Shown piece by piece: positions 20,573-35,500 of a stretch of DNA of 64,000 bases (position 1 is the stretch's first letter; every line of letters begins with the position of its first letter). The notes under the pieces are model-generated. The model saw only the letters and a list, made by a program, of their open reading frames with translations, made no database searches and had not been told where the DNA came from. Made by a program: the position numbers and the translations under genes. Origin of the DNA: Pachypanchax playfairii (lineage: Eukaryota > Chordata > Actinopteri > Cyprinodontiformes > Aplocheilidae); assembly GCA_006937955.1 (NCBI GenBank), contig SSNP01000038.1, positions 1,557,582-1,621,581 on the forward strand, given 5' to 3'.

Positions 20573-23500
20573 TTTACTGTGATGGACACGGCTGCACCGT
20601 CGCCGTTCACCAAGGTAAGCAGCCGTTAGCGTGCGGTTAACGGGCAGCAGCGGGGCGCCGAGCCGACCGGCGGCTAGAGGAAGCCAGCGGCGCTCGGTCG
20701 GTCTGTAGGTAGGCTGGCCGCTGTCTACGTGCGTGTGTGTGTGTGTGTGTGGGAGGGGTAGGTAGGCGTGCTGTTTGTTGTGAACGCTCAGGGCCATGCA
20801 GGCTGGATGAAACCTCCACTGCGGGTCCGTTCACGGATGTTCGGCCCGGTTGCTCCGTTACACGCTGCCGGTTGAACCAGAGCAGCTCCGGTCAGGCCCA
20901 ACGGTCCAGTTGCTGTAATCTCACCTAAAAACAGCCAAAGCATCATATTTAGACTAAAGATCCGCCTCAGATCAGACTGGACTGGTTCGGATCCGAATCA
21001 GATTTCAGTTATTGTTCATAAAGTTATAAATAACATTTCTATTATATTAAATGAGTTACGCCACAGTTTGGTGGTTGAAACACTTTTAATGATGCGTTTA
21101 TAAACATACTGGGAATTTAACAACATAAACAAACGAACTGACTTTTCAGAACCAGATCGGAACCTGACGGTCACGTGACGTTCCCCATCTCATTAAACAC
21201 CGTTACATGATTCTAATGTTAAAACAATCAAATAAAACTGATTTCAGTTCATCCTTCTCAGCACGTGACTCAGCCAGAGTTTTACCTCATAATAATATAA
21301 AAATGAAATGTTTTTTTTATCATCGTTACAAATTTACACAAGTCTGTTTAAATAAACATGTTTGAAGTTGGTCATTTTTTAAATGACTCATATCAGGAGT
21401 TTTTCTATATCTGAATATCTTCAGATTATTTTGTTTCCATTCAGTTTGTAAAGTGACTCTTAGGAAACTGGATTATTAGTTTCAGGTGGATTATCAACAT
21501 ATCAATGTGTAAATACACACAGATATTAAAGCCTGGGTCAGGTATTACATGTTTGTGTAACAGAAATAAAAAAACACTTATTTATTTATTTATTTTTTGT
21601 TTGTTTGTTGGTATCTTTCTGAAAATTCTGAGTTTGACACAGTTTATGCGTCATTAGAACTTTAAATCTGTTTTATGAGGCTGTTAGTGTAAAATGTTTG
21701 ACAGATTCTGATCCAACCTGATGATCCAGGTGAAGCAGCGCCACTCGCACGCCGCTCGCCCTCGTCTCTTCCATTCTGCTGGAAAAAATCACTAAATATT
21801 TTGAAGGAAGGTGAATTAACTTGTGATGTCAGCTGTTTGCAGCTCGGCAAGACTCGTCCACGGTGTGACTCGTCCATCTCTTTTCTTTTGACTCAGGGCC
21901 TCACAGTTGTTGTCCACACACACCTGTGTGTGTGTCTGTGTGTGTCTCTGTGTGTTACTTGCTACAGGTAGAATTTAAGAGTTGTATGTCTTTATTCCAG
22001 CGTGCTACGGCATCGTCCAGGTTCCCACCGGGCCGTGGTTCTGCAGGAAGTGTGAGTCCCAGGAGCGGGCGGCCCGAGTGGTGAGTATCAGCATCCACAA
22101 CGCGACACACCCATCTGATCCTACTTCCTCTAACAATGAGCTCTGTCTCTTCTTTTTTACCTGCAGAGGTGTGAACTGTGTCCTCATAAAGATGGAGCTC
22201 TTAAGAGGACGGACAGCGGCGGTAAGTTAATCCTGCAGTTCCTGAAACAGATTAAAGATCACAGCCATCCTCACCGTGTTACTGATCTGTCCATCTCTAC
22301 TGCTCAGGGTGGGCACACGTTGTGTGTGCACTCTACATCCCCGAGGTGCAGTTCGCTAACGTCCTCACCATGGAGCCCATCATCCTGCAGTACGTCCCAC
22401 ATGAGAGATACATCAAGGTACCAACACACACAGATATGCACAGACACACACACAGATATAAACAAACACACTCACACACACACATAGATATAAACAGACA
22501 CACAGATAAACACACTTATATACACAAACAAACACTCAAACAACAACCTTTTGATACAAGATGTAAAAGTTTAAAGACATCTGAAGGTTTTACTTCATTT
22601 ATTATTTGAAGATTTTATTTTTCTGTATTAAAATTAAATACTGAGTAAAATGTTGTTCTAGAAGGATTTACTGTATCTTTGTGTTCAGGATGGAATTTAA
22701 ATTACTGTGCAGCTGCAGTTCTTTTAATAAAACAGACAGATAGGATTTATTTTGTTCCTTTAAAAGAGCAAACATGTTAATATCATGTTATGTTGTAACT
22801 TGTTATTTAAATATTTAATAATATTTTTAAAATGCTGAACATTGAACTCTGTCATGTTGGTGTAATTTGATCAAATGGATTTATTCAGATTCTAAAAATA
22901 AATTATCAACGCATATCCAAACAGAGACCTTACAGGACGTTGAGACGACCTGCAGCATTATGCGTGTGCCTTCCTGCATATAAATGCACATGTGTGACTG
23001 TTTGAGAGGCTGGTTTCATATTACTATGTCAGCTACAGTAAATTGCATGCAGCTTTCCCCCGTCTGAGCCATTCATCCAGATTTTGCTGCTGCATTCCTG
23101 GACAGCCTCACAATGGACAGTGAAAACTTGAGAAGCCACTCGTCCTTTTACGTGCTCGGTGTGGTTGTGTCTCCGGCTTTTCACTGCACAGCCGACGTCC
23201 TCTGAGGGGAAACGGAGAGCTGAGTGGGATGCAGGCAGTGGAAGAAAAGGGGGAGAAAAAGCCAAACAGAGAGGGCTGAAGTAAAAAAGGTAAAGAGCCT
23301 GCTGTTCCTTTGTCTCGCACCTGTTGCTAGGCCTCTTCTGCCCCCCACCAGTCAGCCCCACTCGCTGAGGGAAAGCTGGAGAACAAACACAACGCTTGTT
23401 CGTTTGGGCGTCTGCAGGCTCACATGTTTATGCTTACATTTACTCTGTGAGCATGTGTGTGCGTGTCTGTGAAGATGGTCTGTCTTTTATACTCAATATT

Positions 23501-26500
23501 CTGTGATTTTCTGTCTAAAAAGGCAAAAAACAAAACAAGATGATCAGAATATTAAAGGCTCTTTTCTGGAAACCGTTTCTTCCAACTTCCCCAAACATCT
23601 GGCCAGCAGTTTTGTTGTGCACAACCATGAAGGAGCTGTTGTGTTTGAAAACCTCATCTGTCGAACTTCCTAATCACTTACAGTAGAGCTGCAGCTGGAC
23701 TGGGATTAACAAGTGTTTAATCTTTCCGCCACAATGATTCTTTTTAATGCGTTTTCTCTGCTGGCACTGGGACGGAAAAGCAGCGCGGCAGCTGTTAATA
23801 ATAACAATAATGATGAGTGATGTGTCCGTGTTCCTGCTTCTCCTTTGCTGTCCAGACTTGTTATATCTGTGAGGACCACGGGAGGGAGAGCAAGGCGGCT
23901 TGCGGAGCCTGCATGACCTGCAACAGACAGGGCTGCAGACAGGCGTTCCACGTCACCTGGTGAGTGTGGACGTGTGCGTGTTTGTGGCCGTGTACGGTGG
24001 GGGGGGGGTTTAAAAAAACTCACTCACAAAGTAAAACATGAAGTGCTTTGATGTTCTAACAGTGACTCCTGTAACCTGCTCCAGATGTCAAATGTTTTCA
24101 ATGAATTATTCACGGGTTTTTACACACTTACTGTATTTTGTAGTTATGAGTATTCACTCCTTCTTACATTTTTTATTATTGTAAAACCCAGTTTCAAATC
24201 ATTTCATCAACTCAGCTTGTGAACCAGTTTGAGTTGCTAGTGAAACAAACAGGATGAAACAGAAACTTGAGCGTGCACAAATGTTTACGTGCACTTGAGC
24301 AGATTCTGGTGACATTAAACAAGGTTGTTTCTGGGAGTGGACGGCTGCTGTAGAGCTTAGACTGAGCCGCGCTTGGTGCTCGGTTCTGAAAGAACCCTGC
24401 AGGATTACAGCCTCGCAGTGAGCTCAGATCTCAGCACGACAGGAAGAGCCGCCTGTCAGTCTGGAAGAAAACTTTGATTCACTCTGCCAACATTCTCTCT
24501 GAGCAGGTTGCGTGTAATTTCAGCTGAAATTGCTACCCAGACGTCTTTAACTACGTTTGTGATTTATTTTGACATTATGCTTAAATCATCGTTTTAATCA
24601 GAGCTGCTGTTTCCAAATACAAACACTGTTGATTAGTTCGACCTGGAGGACTGAACATCAGAGTCGGACATTTAATCCATATAAAAATCCCTCACCTACA
24701 CGTGTTGTGTTGTTGTTGTCTGGATGTTTGTGTGGAAACGTGACTCTGTGACACTTTGCTCAGCGCTCAGATGGCCGGTCTGCTGTGTGAGGAAGAAGGT
24801 CCAGAAGCTGACAACGTCAAATACTGCGGCTACTGCAAACACCACTACAACAAAATGGTAACAGCTCCTCCTTCATCAGATGTTAGTCTAACAGTATCGA
24901 GTTCAGCCTCCGATCACTCCGAACATACGAGCTTTGATTTGTAGCTTTTTACCAGAAGAAGGAAAAACATGTTTACTTACAATATGTTCTAAAACCTTCA
25001 GCCTGTAAACATCTGGGAGGTTAGGAGACCAGCTGCTGGAGTTTCACTTCAGTTCCACTGAGAACAATGTTCAGTAAACGTTATTCAGATGCTTCATCTC
25101 AGATAAAGATTTGATTTGTCTTGAGGTTGATTTTATTCATTTTTATTTATTGTTTTTTTGTTTTTACAGCAGAAGAAGTTGCGCTCCAGTGAAAATGCAG
25201 GAAGTTCCTTCAGTCATTCCAGGGGGCGCTCTAGTTCTCCACCACAGGAAAAACAACACCACCATCACAAACAGAGGAAGGTAAGGACTGGTCCAGAATC
25301 TGGAGGTTAAAAGTGACCCGCCCACTAGTGGCTGGTTCCAGGAAGTCCCGCCCCCTCCAGCTAAATAAATGGAACTGTTTTAGATTAAAAATTAAAATGA
25401 ACCTGAGATCCTTTATCTAGATGTTGATTTCTGTTGGTTCATATAACTCTTTTCTAGCTGCTGTGTGTTTGACAATACATTTTTCTGATACATGTAACTA
25501 TAATAATTTATTTGATGCTTAGCAACACCGTCAGAAGGAGAGTGGGCGGGACTTTCTGCTCCACGGCTTAAAAAAAAACATGGCAACGCCTGTAAACAGG
25601 ATATCGTGGCTTCACCTTTTACAATGGAAGATCACGCAGATGCATGTTGTCTTTGTACATGTCTATGATTCATTAATCCTTTTTACAAAGCAGTTTCCAG
25701 AACGAGCCTCTCTGTCAGAGAAGAGGAAGTCGTGCAGGTCAGAACAGGAAAGGCTTTTCTGTCAAGGCTTTAGTTTAAAGTCAGACTTTGAGACGTGTTT
25801 AAAAACAGATTTCATGGTTTTTACTGAGACTTTTATAAAAACCAACAGAAAAGTTTTTACACAGAGCAACTGTGTTATAAAATATCCTCTGTTTGGACTG
25901 ACAAGCTGCAAGATCAACATAAATGTTCAGAAAGCCGCCATGACTGAGTGGAAGCAGCCAGATGTGATGATCGGGTCGTGGGGGGGGCAGTAGAGACAGA
26001 GATTCTTCAGTGTCTCCTCTGATTCGTCTGTCCACATACAGAATTACAGGGTTCACTTATTTACTGTTGTCTGTGTTTATGTTTCCAGAGTCACAAAGAC
26101 AAGAATCGTCCAAAAGACCGACACAAGAAGTCTACAGACGGCGTGAGCTCCTCCATCACAACAAACAGCGTCGAAAAGGTACAAAAAGCTGAAAACTCAG
26201 AGGGACTCCACACATTTGGTTGACGTAGGACAGAAGTTATATTTTAAGGGAACATCTGCAATTATTTTTACAGGATGAAACAATATGTTGAGCTGTTAAG
26301 AATCTTTTTGTCACATGATTTGGTCTGAAGGCAGCAGGAAGCTGAATTAAAGATGGAGATGTATGTTCTGCTTGTAGTTAAGAGTCTGATTTACTTTTCA
26401 AAGGTTCAGTACACGAGGTTTTAATCCCAGAGGGCCGTATCAAAGTGTCGAGGTTGTATTTTATGTTTGGTTTGTCTCTGTTGGAGCAGATCTCCTCCAG

Positions 26501-29500
26501 TCATCACAGCAGTAAGGACAGTGAAGGAAAGTCCAAGAAGCTGAGCTCCCACAGTCACAGCCATCGCAGTAAGAAGACCGGAAGCACCGGCAAGAGCTGC
26601 TCCTCTTCCTCCTGCTCCTCCAGTCCCTTCAACACAGGTGCCTCCTGAAAGGCTTCCATCATGGTGTAAAATTCATTCTGAGTTTGTGTTTGACGATGTG
26701 TTTCTCCTGCAGGAGGCTCCCTGTCTACCGCTCAAGATTTCCATCAGTTCTCTTCTTCCTCTCGTTTGGAGCGTGAGCACGACCGTGCAGGTGATGACCA
26801 CATTGGAGAGAAGCGTAAGGAGCGTCACAGGAGGTCTGTGGTGCAAGAAGAGGAAGAGGAGGAGGAGGAAGAGGAAAAAGCAGATGAAAAGCAGGAGGAG
26901 GAGGAGGAGGAAGAGGACTGTAAATACCATAAACCCCCAGCTTTGACCCCTGCTGACTGTCCATTAACAGGTTCACAAAGTCATGAGCGGACAGAGACCA
27001 ACTCAAGCCCCTTCGAGAACAAGGTCACCATCTCCACCTTCGGCTCCATAATGCGCATCACCTCCTCGTCAGGGCTCGGTAGCATCAGCAAGATCCGCAA
27101 GATCTCCTCGTCAGCTGACTACAAACCCTCCAAATCTGTCTCCAAGCCATCACAAATGAGCACGCCTCCCATCTTAGAGGAGGCCAACATGAAGGACAAG
27201 GCCACACCCCCGCCGCTGTCCCGTGAGAGGAAGCATCACAGCAACAAGAAAAGCCGCCACGGCCCGGGTCGTCCGCGTGGGAGCAAGAACCGTGAGAGGA
27301 GGGAGGAAGATCATCACCACCATCATCATCACGTCTCCACAGCACCTCCTCCCCCAGCTTTAACCTCCTCACTGTACACGAGCCCGTCGTTCCCTACGAC
27401 ACTTCCTCCCACCTCTTCCTCCTTGTCTTTCTCCTTCTCCTCTTCCGGGAGTTTTTCTACAAGTCGTGGTAACTCTCTGCTCAGCTCTGGTGAGTCTGAG
27501 CTGGTGGGTGTGTGTGTGGTAGCCCTCTAACTTCCTGTGTGTGTGCGTGCATTGCACTCTGTTTGCACTTTGGTGTGTTGATCTGCAGTGTTGAAATGTT
27601 TCCATCACACTCAGCAGCTTATCTGCACATCACAACCTCACAGAACGAGCAGCTTCAACAGAAATCATCTCGTTTTTATTCACTCAATCTGTTCCACAGC
27701 ATTTATTTCATCATGCGAGACACAGATATTGTCCTAGATAGTTTGCTGTGTGAGCTGCACACTTCCTGACCTACTTTTCAACTGAGTCGATGCCAAACCT
27801 GTTTTTTTTTTTTTTTGAGTTTCAGAACTTCCCATTAAATTAAAGAAAATATTTAATCATTTTAAACATTATTTTCCTCAGGTATCTACTCTAGTCTCAA
27901 GGACCCTCTCACACTGGGCGGGGGTGTCTCCAGCACCCCTCTCTCCCTTGGTGGGGGGGTGTGTAGCACCTCCATGTCTCTTGGAGGGGGAATGTGTAGC
28001 GCCCCTCTCTCCTCGGGACTTCTTCAATCCCACGTCTCCTCGCTTTCTCTTCCGTCAGTCAGCGCCGTCTCGAGCACACAGGTACGTCACAGGAGCTTCA
28101 TTCAGGCTGCACCAGGAAGTATGATGTCAGAGTTTATTTAAAACATCTTTAAATCAAAGCGTTTAAAACTTAAAACCAGTAGTTACTATCAGACCCACAG
28201 CAAAAAGAAAACACTAAAAAATAGGTGTGAAAAAGGGAAAGAGTTTGTAAAACTTTTGTGTTTTCAGACTTTCTTCTTTTTCACTTTTTAAAATATACAA
28301 ATCTGATAAATAAAAAAAAACACCTCCAACATGCCGAGTGTTTCACTAACAGAAGAACCAGGTCATCATGAAGTCGTCTTCTGGTTTATCCACCATATTC
28401 TGTCTCTTTCATCATCTGTGACACGTGTCAGAACTTCAAACATCTAAACATCAGTTACCCAAAAAACAAATAAAGGAAGGAATGATTGCAGATTCCTCCC
28501 CCTGCTGCTGTCACTGAGTTATTCTCAGATGATTCTTCCTCTTTTTATTAATAGAACATCAAAGAATTGGAATCTGTTTTGAAGTATTAAAGCGTTTTTC
28601 ATGCCAGAGTTATTTTTAACAGATGTGGAGTTTAATACTCACAGATGCGTTTTGTCAGTCTGACGTTGATCTTCTTTGTTTTAAAGGTCCATCCAGGTTC
28701 CAGCGCCTCCTACAGCCTGAACTCCTCTCAGCCTTTCGCCAGCGTTCTCTCCACAGCGTCGACACTGCCGTCGCTTCTGAGCCAAGGCCAGACCTCACTG
28801 CCAGGTGAGAGGGCGGGGCTTTGCTGGGCTTCTGTAGGAACCAACACGCTTCATGATGCTGCCTTTTAATTATGTTTCTAAACAAAATGTTGTCTTCATG
28901 CTCAGAGTCCGACCTCGATGACTGTCGCTTCCAGTGTCAGGGAAACTCGCCGAGAGAGAGTCTCTCCTCACAGTGCGTCTTTCATTCTCATCTGGTTATT
29001 CAGTCCATCAGATGACAGCTGGTTCACACGCTTTGTGCCTTCACAGGTCTCCGATGAGCTGTCTTCCTCTTCTGTTCGACCAGAGAGACGGGTTGGGTTC
29101 TGGAGTCAGAACCCGTCCTGAGAACGTCCCTCCTGCCAGCTCCCACATTGAGCTTCTGCTGGAGAAACATGGAAACGGAGAGATGGGAGTCAACAGTGAG
29201 TTAGGTCTACAAGAGACACGTTACCTTCTCAGACCAGAAGTTCTGTATCGGTCCAAATGTAAACGAGTTAATTAGAACTCATTCTTTCAGTTTTAGCTTT
29301 TCTTGTTTAAATAACTGAAAGGAAAAATAATTTACTGCAACAAAACACACAGTGATACCTCCTGATGTCAGTAATTTAAAATATTCCAGCTGTTATTTGG
29401 GGATGTTTTCTCTGAGGACATAAATCAGCTGATGTTTGTTTAGATTCTCTTCTTTGCTGCTTTGAACTCTCCTCACCTCTGCATCCTGTTTCATCCTCTT

Positions 29501-32500
29501 ACTGGTTCCTGGTTAAGATGTTAGATGTGTGACATGAACTTCCTGTTCTTCTAGTTGTGGAGATGCTCCAGTCGCTTCACTCCCTGCAGCAGGAGAACCA
29601 GCGCCTCCAGGACCAGATTCTCAGCCTGACAGCCAAGAAGGAGCGTCTACAGCTGCTCAACACGGAGCTGGAGGTGCCTTTCCCCCCCCACATTCAGTCA
29701 GCCACGGGTTCCTTGCACACGTCGGCTCAGATCAACTTCCTGTCGTCCTCTCAAGGTGAGATCTCTCCTATCTAACACCTTCATGATGTCGTGCAGCTTC
29801 GCTGTTTCCTTTTTCTGTGTTCCTCTTTGTTCTCCTCTCCATCCTGCTGTGAAGCAGCAGCATGAACAGAATGAGGTGACGTGATGCTCAGCTAGCTGTA
29901 ACACTGTAAACATGAGCATAAACCTTTGACATGACAGTGATTCTCACTTCTTCAGACCCCCTCAGCACCAATAAGAGTCCTCTCTCCAAAAGCTGCTTCC
30001 TGAATGACACCTCCTTCATTACCTCATCAGAGGTGAGAAACTTTCACAATCTGATCATCAGCTTCGCTCACGTCAGGCTTCGTTGTGACAGTCGTCACAA
30101 GGAAATTATAGATGTGGAGAAACTTTCTCTGTGTTTATTATAAAATGAGTCTGACCGTTTCCTGTTCTCCAGGAGCTCCACTGTGGTAGTCCGTCCCGCA
30201 GCAGCTCGTCGCTCTCCTTCCAGAGTACCCCTCCTCCCCAGCAGAGCCCCGCCTCCTTCGGCCAGCCCCTGCTGAACGGTTTAAGTCGAGGAGTCACTGA
30301 TGGTTTGGGGAGCATCAGTCAAGCCGGCAGCTCCGCTCTACCCACAGTGAGTGGGCTCATGGCGTCCCTCGCAGGAAGTCCTCAGCTGAATGGCGTGCTT
30401 GGCAGTCTGAACGGCGTGATTCAGTCTCCCATCCAGAGCGCTCCGCAGCCGGCACTCCCAGCTCTGCGCCCTCAGCCGCCGCCACTCAACCCTCAGACCC
30501 TGACTCAAAGCTTTCAGCTTCCCAAGAACGCGAGCCCGTACGTACTTCCTGCTTTGGTGGGATCGGATCAGGATGGTTCTGATCCCACACTTCAGATCCT
30601 TCTCAATCGGGTCGTTAACTTTAATACTGCTTTGGCTGGAAATAACTCACAGAATAGATTTAGAAAAGAAGATTTGACTGAATCGTTTTATACATATTTT
30701 TTTTCTATATAGTAAAATATTATTATGACTGTGTTGCTTTAATGTAAACAAGAAGGAAATAGCTTTTCTCTTCCTATAAGTGACAGACATCTGAGTTGTG
30801 TTGTGGAGTTCCATGTCCCAACCTGTATGTGGAATTGTTTTTGATGATTTTTCATGACTGTCTGAAGTTGTTGGTTTTGTTTCTGAGGTCAGCCGAGGTC
30901 ATTCGGATCGGTTTAATCAGGGGGGCGTGTGATGGGACTGTGTTGTTCTGTTTGTGACTGTATGTTTCATGTATGTTGCAGGTCTTCGCTCCTGTCAGAG
31001 CAGCAGAAGCAACTTCTTCTGGAGCAGCAGCAGCAGCTCCAGCAGTTCCTCGCTTCACAGAACTTCACACCGGTAAATGACTTTTCATCAGAACACCAGA
31101 ATTATCACAGAAACACGGGTTTGTCCTTTAAGACAAGCTGATTAACTGTCTTCCATTCCCAAACTCAAGACCTGCCTGAATAAAACCAGCTGTTACTGGA
31201 TGTTTGTTTAATCTGTCATCACATCTGTATATTTTTTTACTGAATTGCAGAATTTAGTCGACTTCAACTTCAAAAAAACATCATTAGTTTGGCAACTGGT
31301 GCAAACGGATCGAAATGTTGCAAAATCTTTGAACAAATTCAGTCAAGGGTAAATTTAAATATTTTGCAAAATTTCTTCTTTTTTTTTATTTTGACATTTG
31401 CAAACAGCAGCAAAGTGAGCGATCTCAGCACCTTCTTTCATTTCCATTAAAATAAATGCACCAGCTCGCCTGTCAGACCAGGCTGAGGGCACAGTGTGAC
31501 TCTCCCATCAGACCTGTTGTTTTCTTCTTCGGTCTGTTGAACCTGATGTTCTGCTTTAGTAACGTTGTCGTGTCAGTTCTCAGGATCTGTTCAGCTTTTC
31601 GCTTTCTGTCTCAGTTTGTTAGATCAGCTTCATGAACCCAAAGTCATAAAGAGTCAAAAGGAGTTTCTACTAAACCTTTTCTTACAGTGCAGCAGAGCCG
31701 CCATACGGAGGGTTGTCTTTCTACAGTGAAGCAGCGATACTCATTTGACTTGCAAACTGCTGACAGTCTGTTGAGCCTGGAACCAACCAGGCGTTCTAAC
31801 GCCCACTAAATATAAAAACTAGTTGTTTCCTCTTTGATGCTGAAGTTCAGGCACTACAATCAAGACCTCTGAGATCTAAAACACTTTTATTCTGTTAAAA
31901 CTACCAGAACAGAAAGAATTACTAAAAAGCTCAAAGAATTTGTAGTTGTTTAGAAACTTCATATTATTTTAGAGGCTCAGAGTTTATTTTTCACAGCCGT
32001 TTGTCATATGATTCTTTTTTAAAGATCAGATTATTGGTCAGTTTAACACTTTGAGATTAAACCGTGTGCGTTTGGACTGAACTCACTCACTTCTCTGTTT
32101 TAATGTCACCATGTTTTTACTTATAGTTCGGACCCCAGATCAGTTCCCATGTGTTCTGAACAGCCTGTAAACCTGCTGTCCTCTCCCTGTCCCCTCCCTG
32201 TCCCCGTCCTCCAGGAGCAGCAGGTGGCAGTGTGTCAGATGTTGCATTACAGACAGAGGGAGCTGCAGCGCCTCACGCTCGCCTCCAACCCGAACTCACC
32301 GATGATCGCTCAGTCTCCCAACCTTCTGTCCTCAGCTACAGCCTCGCCCCTGCAGGGCGGACAGGGAGGTGGTCTCTTTGGTCTGCAGGACAATGTCCTC
32401 CACAAACCCGGGGTGAGTTATTTCTTGGAGTCTTTGTGCTCATTGGTCAACAAAGTTTGTTCTTCTTTGTTCTCTGTAAATAAATTTTGACTTGACCTTC

Positions 32501-35500
32501 AGCTGCATTCCAGTTCTTTATAGCTTGAATTCAGGAACATGTTTCCCGCTCCGTCAGGAAGTTTCCTGGAACATGTTTCCCGCTCCGTCAGGACGGTTCT
32601 GGATCATGTTTCCCGCTCCGTCAGGAAGTTTCTGGATCATGTTTCCCGCTCCGTCAGGAAGTTTCCTGGAACATGTTTCCCGCTCCGTCAGGACGGTTCT
32701 GGATCATGTTTCCCGCTCCGTCAGGAAGTTTCCTGGAACATGTTTCCCGCTCCGTCAGGAAGTTTTCTGGAACATGTTTCCCGCTCCGTCAGGAAGTTTT
32801 CTGGAACATGTTTCCCGCTCCGTCAGGACGGTTCTGGAACATGTTTCTCGCTCCGTCAGGAAGTTTTCTGGAACATGTTTCCCGCTCCGTCAGGACGGTT
32901 CTGGAACATGTTTCCCGCTCCGTCAGGACGGTTCTGGAACATGTTTCCCGCTCCGTCAGGACGGTTCTGGAACATGTTTCCCGCTCCGTCAGGACGGTTC
33001 TGGAACATGTTTCCCGCTCCGTCAGGACGGTTCTGGAACATGTTTCTCGCTCCGTCAGGAAGTTTTCTGGAACATGTTTCCCGCTCCATCAGGACGGTTC
33101 TGGAACATGTTTCCCGCTCCGTCAGGACGGTTCTGGAACATGTTTCCCGCTCCGTCGGGACGGTTCTGGAACAGGTTTCCCGCTCCGTCGGGACGGTCCT
33201 GGAACAGGTTTCCCGCTCCGTCGGGACGGTCCTGGAACATGTTTCCCGCTCCGTCGGGACGGTTCTGGAACATGTTTCTCGCTCCGTCAGGAAGTTTTCT
33301 GGAACATGTTTCCCGCTCCGTCGGGACGGTTCTGGAACATGTTTCCCGCTCCGTCGGGACGGTTCTGGAACATGTTTCCCGCTCCATCAGGACGGTTCTG
33401 GAACATGTTTCCCGCTCCGTCAGGACGGTTCTGGAACATGTTTCCCGCTCCGTCGGGACGGTTCTGGAACATGTTTCTCGCTCCGTCAGGACGGTTCTGG
33501 AACATGTTTCCCGCTCCGTCAGGAAGTTTCCTGGAACATGTTTCCCGCTCCGTCAGGAAGTTTCCTGGAACATGTTTCCCGCTCCGTCAGGAAGTTTTCT
33601 GGAACATGTTTCCCGCTCCGTCAGGATGGTTCTGGAACATGTTTCCCGCTCCGTCGGGACGGTTCTGGAACATGTTTCTCGCTCCGTCAGGACGGTTCTG
33701 GAACATGTTTCCCCCTCCGTCAGGACGGTTCTGGAACATGTTTCTCGCTCCGGCAGGACGGTCCTGGAACATGTTTCCCGCTCCGTCAGGAAGTTTTCTG
33801 GAACATGTTTCCCGCTCCGTCAGGATGGTTCTGGAACATGTTTCCCGCTCCGTCGGGACGGTTCTGGAACATGTTTCCCGCTCCGTCAGGATGGTTCTGG
33901 AACATGTTTCCCGCTCCGTCAGGACGGTTCTGGAACATGTTTCCCGCTCCGTCAGGAAGTTTTCTGGAACATGTTTCCCGCTCCGTCAGGAAGTTTTCTG
34001 GAACATGTTTCCCGCTCCGTCAGGATGGTTCTGGAACATGTTTCCCGCTCCGTCGGGACGGTTCTGGAACATGTTTCCCGCTCCGTCAGGACGTTTTCTG
34101 GAACATGTTTCCCGCTCCGCCGGGACGGTTCTGGAACATGTTTCCCGCTCCGTCGGGACGGTCCTGGAACAGGTTTCCCGCTCCGTCGGGACGGTCCTGG
34201 AACATGTTTCCCGCTCCGTCGGGACGGTCCTGGAACATGTTTCCCGCTCCGTCGGGACGGTCCTGGAACATGTTTCTCGCTCCGTCAGGACGGTTCTGGA
34301 ACATGTTTCCCGCTCCGTCAGGAAGTTTTCTGGAACATGTTTCCCGCTCCGTCAGGACGGTTCTGGAACATGTTTCCCGCTCCGTCGGGACGGTTCTGGA
34401 ACATGTTTCTCGCTCCGTCAGGACGGTTCTGGAACATGTTTCCCACTCCGTCAGGAAGTTTTCTGGAACATGTTTCCCGCTCCGTCAGGATGGTTCTGGA
34501 ACATGTTTCCCGCTCCGTCGGGACGGTTCTGGAACATGTTTCCCGCTCCGTCGGGACGGTTCTGGAACATGTTTCCCGCTCCGTCAGGAAGTTTTCTGGA
34601 ACATGTTTCCCGCTCCGTCGGGACGGTTCTGGAACATGTTTCTCGCTCCGTCAGGACGGTTCTGGAACATGTTTCCCGCTCCGTCAGGAAGTTTTCTGGA
34701 ACATGTTTCCCGCTCCGTCAGGACGGTTCTGGAACATGTTTCCCGCTCCGTCGGGACGGTTCTGGAACATGTTTCCCGCTCCGTCGGGACGGTTCTGGAA
34801 CATGTTTCCCGCTCCGTCAGGACGGTTCTGGAACATGTTTCCCGCTCCGTCAGGAAGTTTTCTGGAACATGTTTCCCGCTCCGTCAGGACGGTTCTGGAA
34901 CATGTTTCCCGCTCCGTCGGGACGGTTCTGGAACATGTTTCTCGCTCCGTCAGGACGGTTCTGGAACATGTTTCCCGCTCCGTCAGGAAGTTTTCTGGAA
35001 CATGTTTCCCGCTCCGTCAGGATGGTTCTGGAACATGTTTCCCGCTCCGTCGGGACGGTTCTGGAACATGTTTCCCGCTCCGTCAGGACGGTTCTGGAAC
35101 ATGTTTCCCGCTCCGTCAGGAAGTTTTCTGGAACATGTTTCCCGCCCGTCGGGACGGTGCTGGAACATGTTTCCCGCTCCGTCGGGACGGTTCTGGAACA
35201 TGTTTCCCGCTCCGTCGGGGCGGTTCTGGAACATGTTTCCCGCTCCGTAGGGACGGTCCTGGAACAGGTTTCCCGCTCCGTCGGGACGGTCCTGGAACAT
35301 GTTTCCCGCCCCGTCAGGATGGTTCTGGAACATGTTTCCCGCTCCGTCAGGAAGTTTTCTGGAACATGTTTCCCGCTCCGTCAGGATGGTTCTGGAACAT
35401 GTTTCCCGCTCCGTCAGGATGGTTCTGGAACATGTTTCCCGCTCCGTCAGGAAGTTTTCTGGAACATGTTTCCCGCTCCGTCAGGATGGTTCTGGAACAT

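Noticed and set aside
27490..27530. Extension of mllt6 exon 10 to a stop at 27528-27530
   Set aside because: A clean GTGAGT donor at 27490 and the phase-matched exon at 27882, which continues the conserved GIYSSLKDP sequence, show that this is intron.
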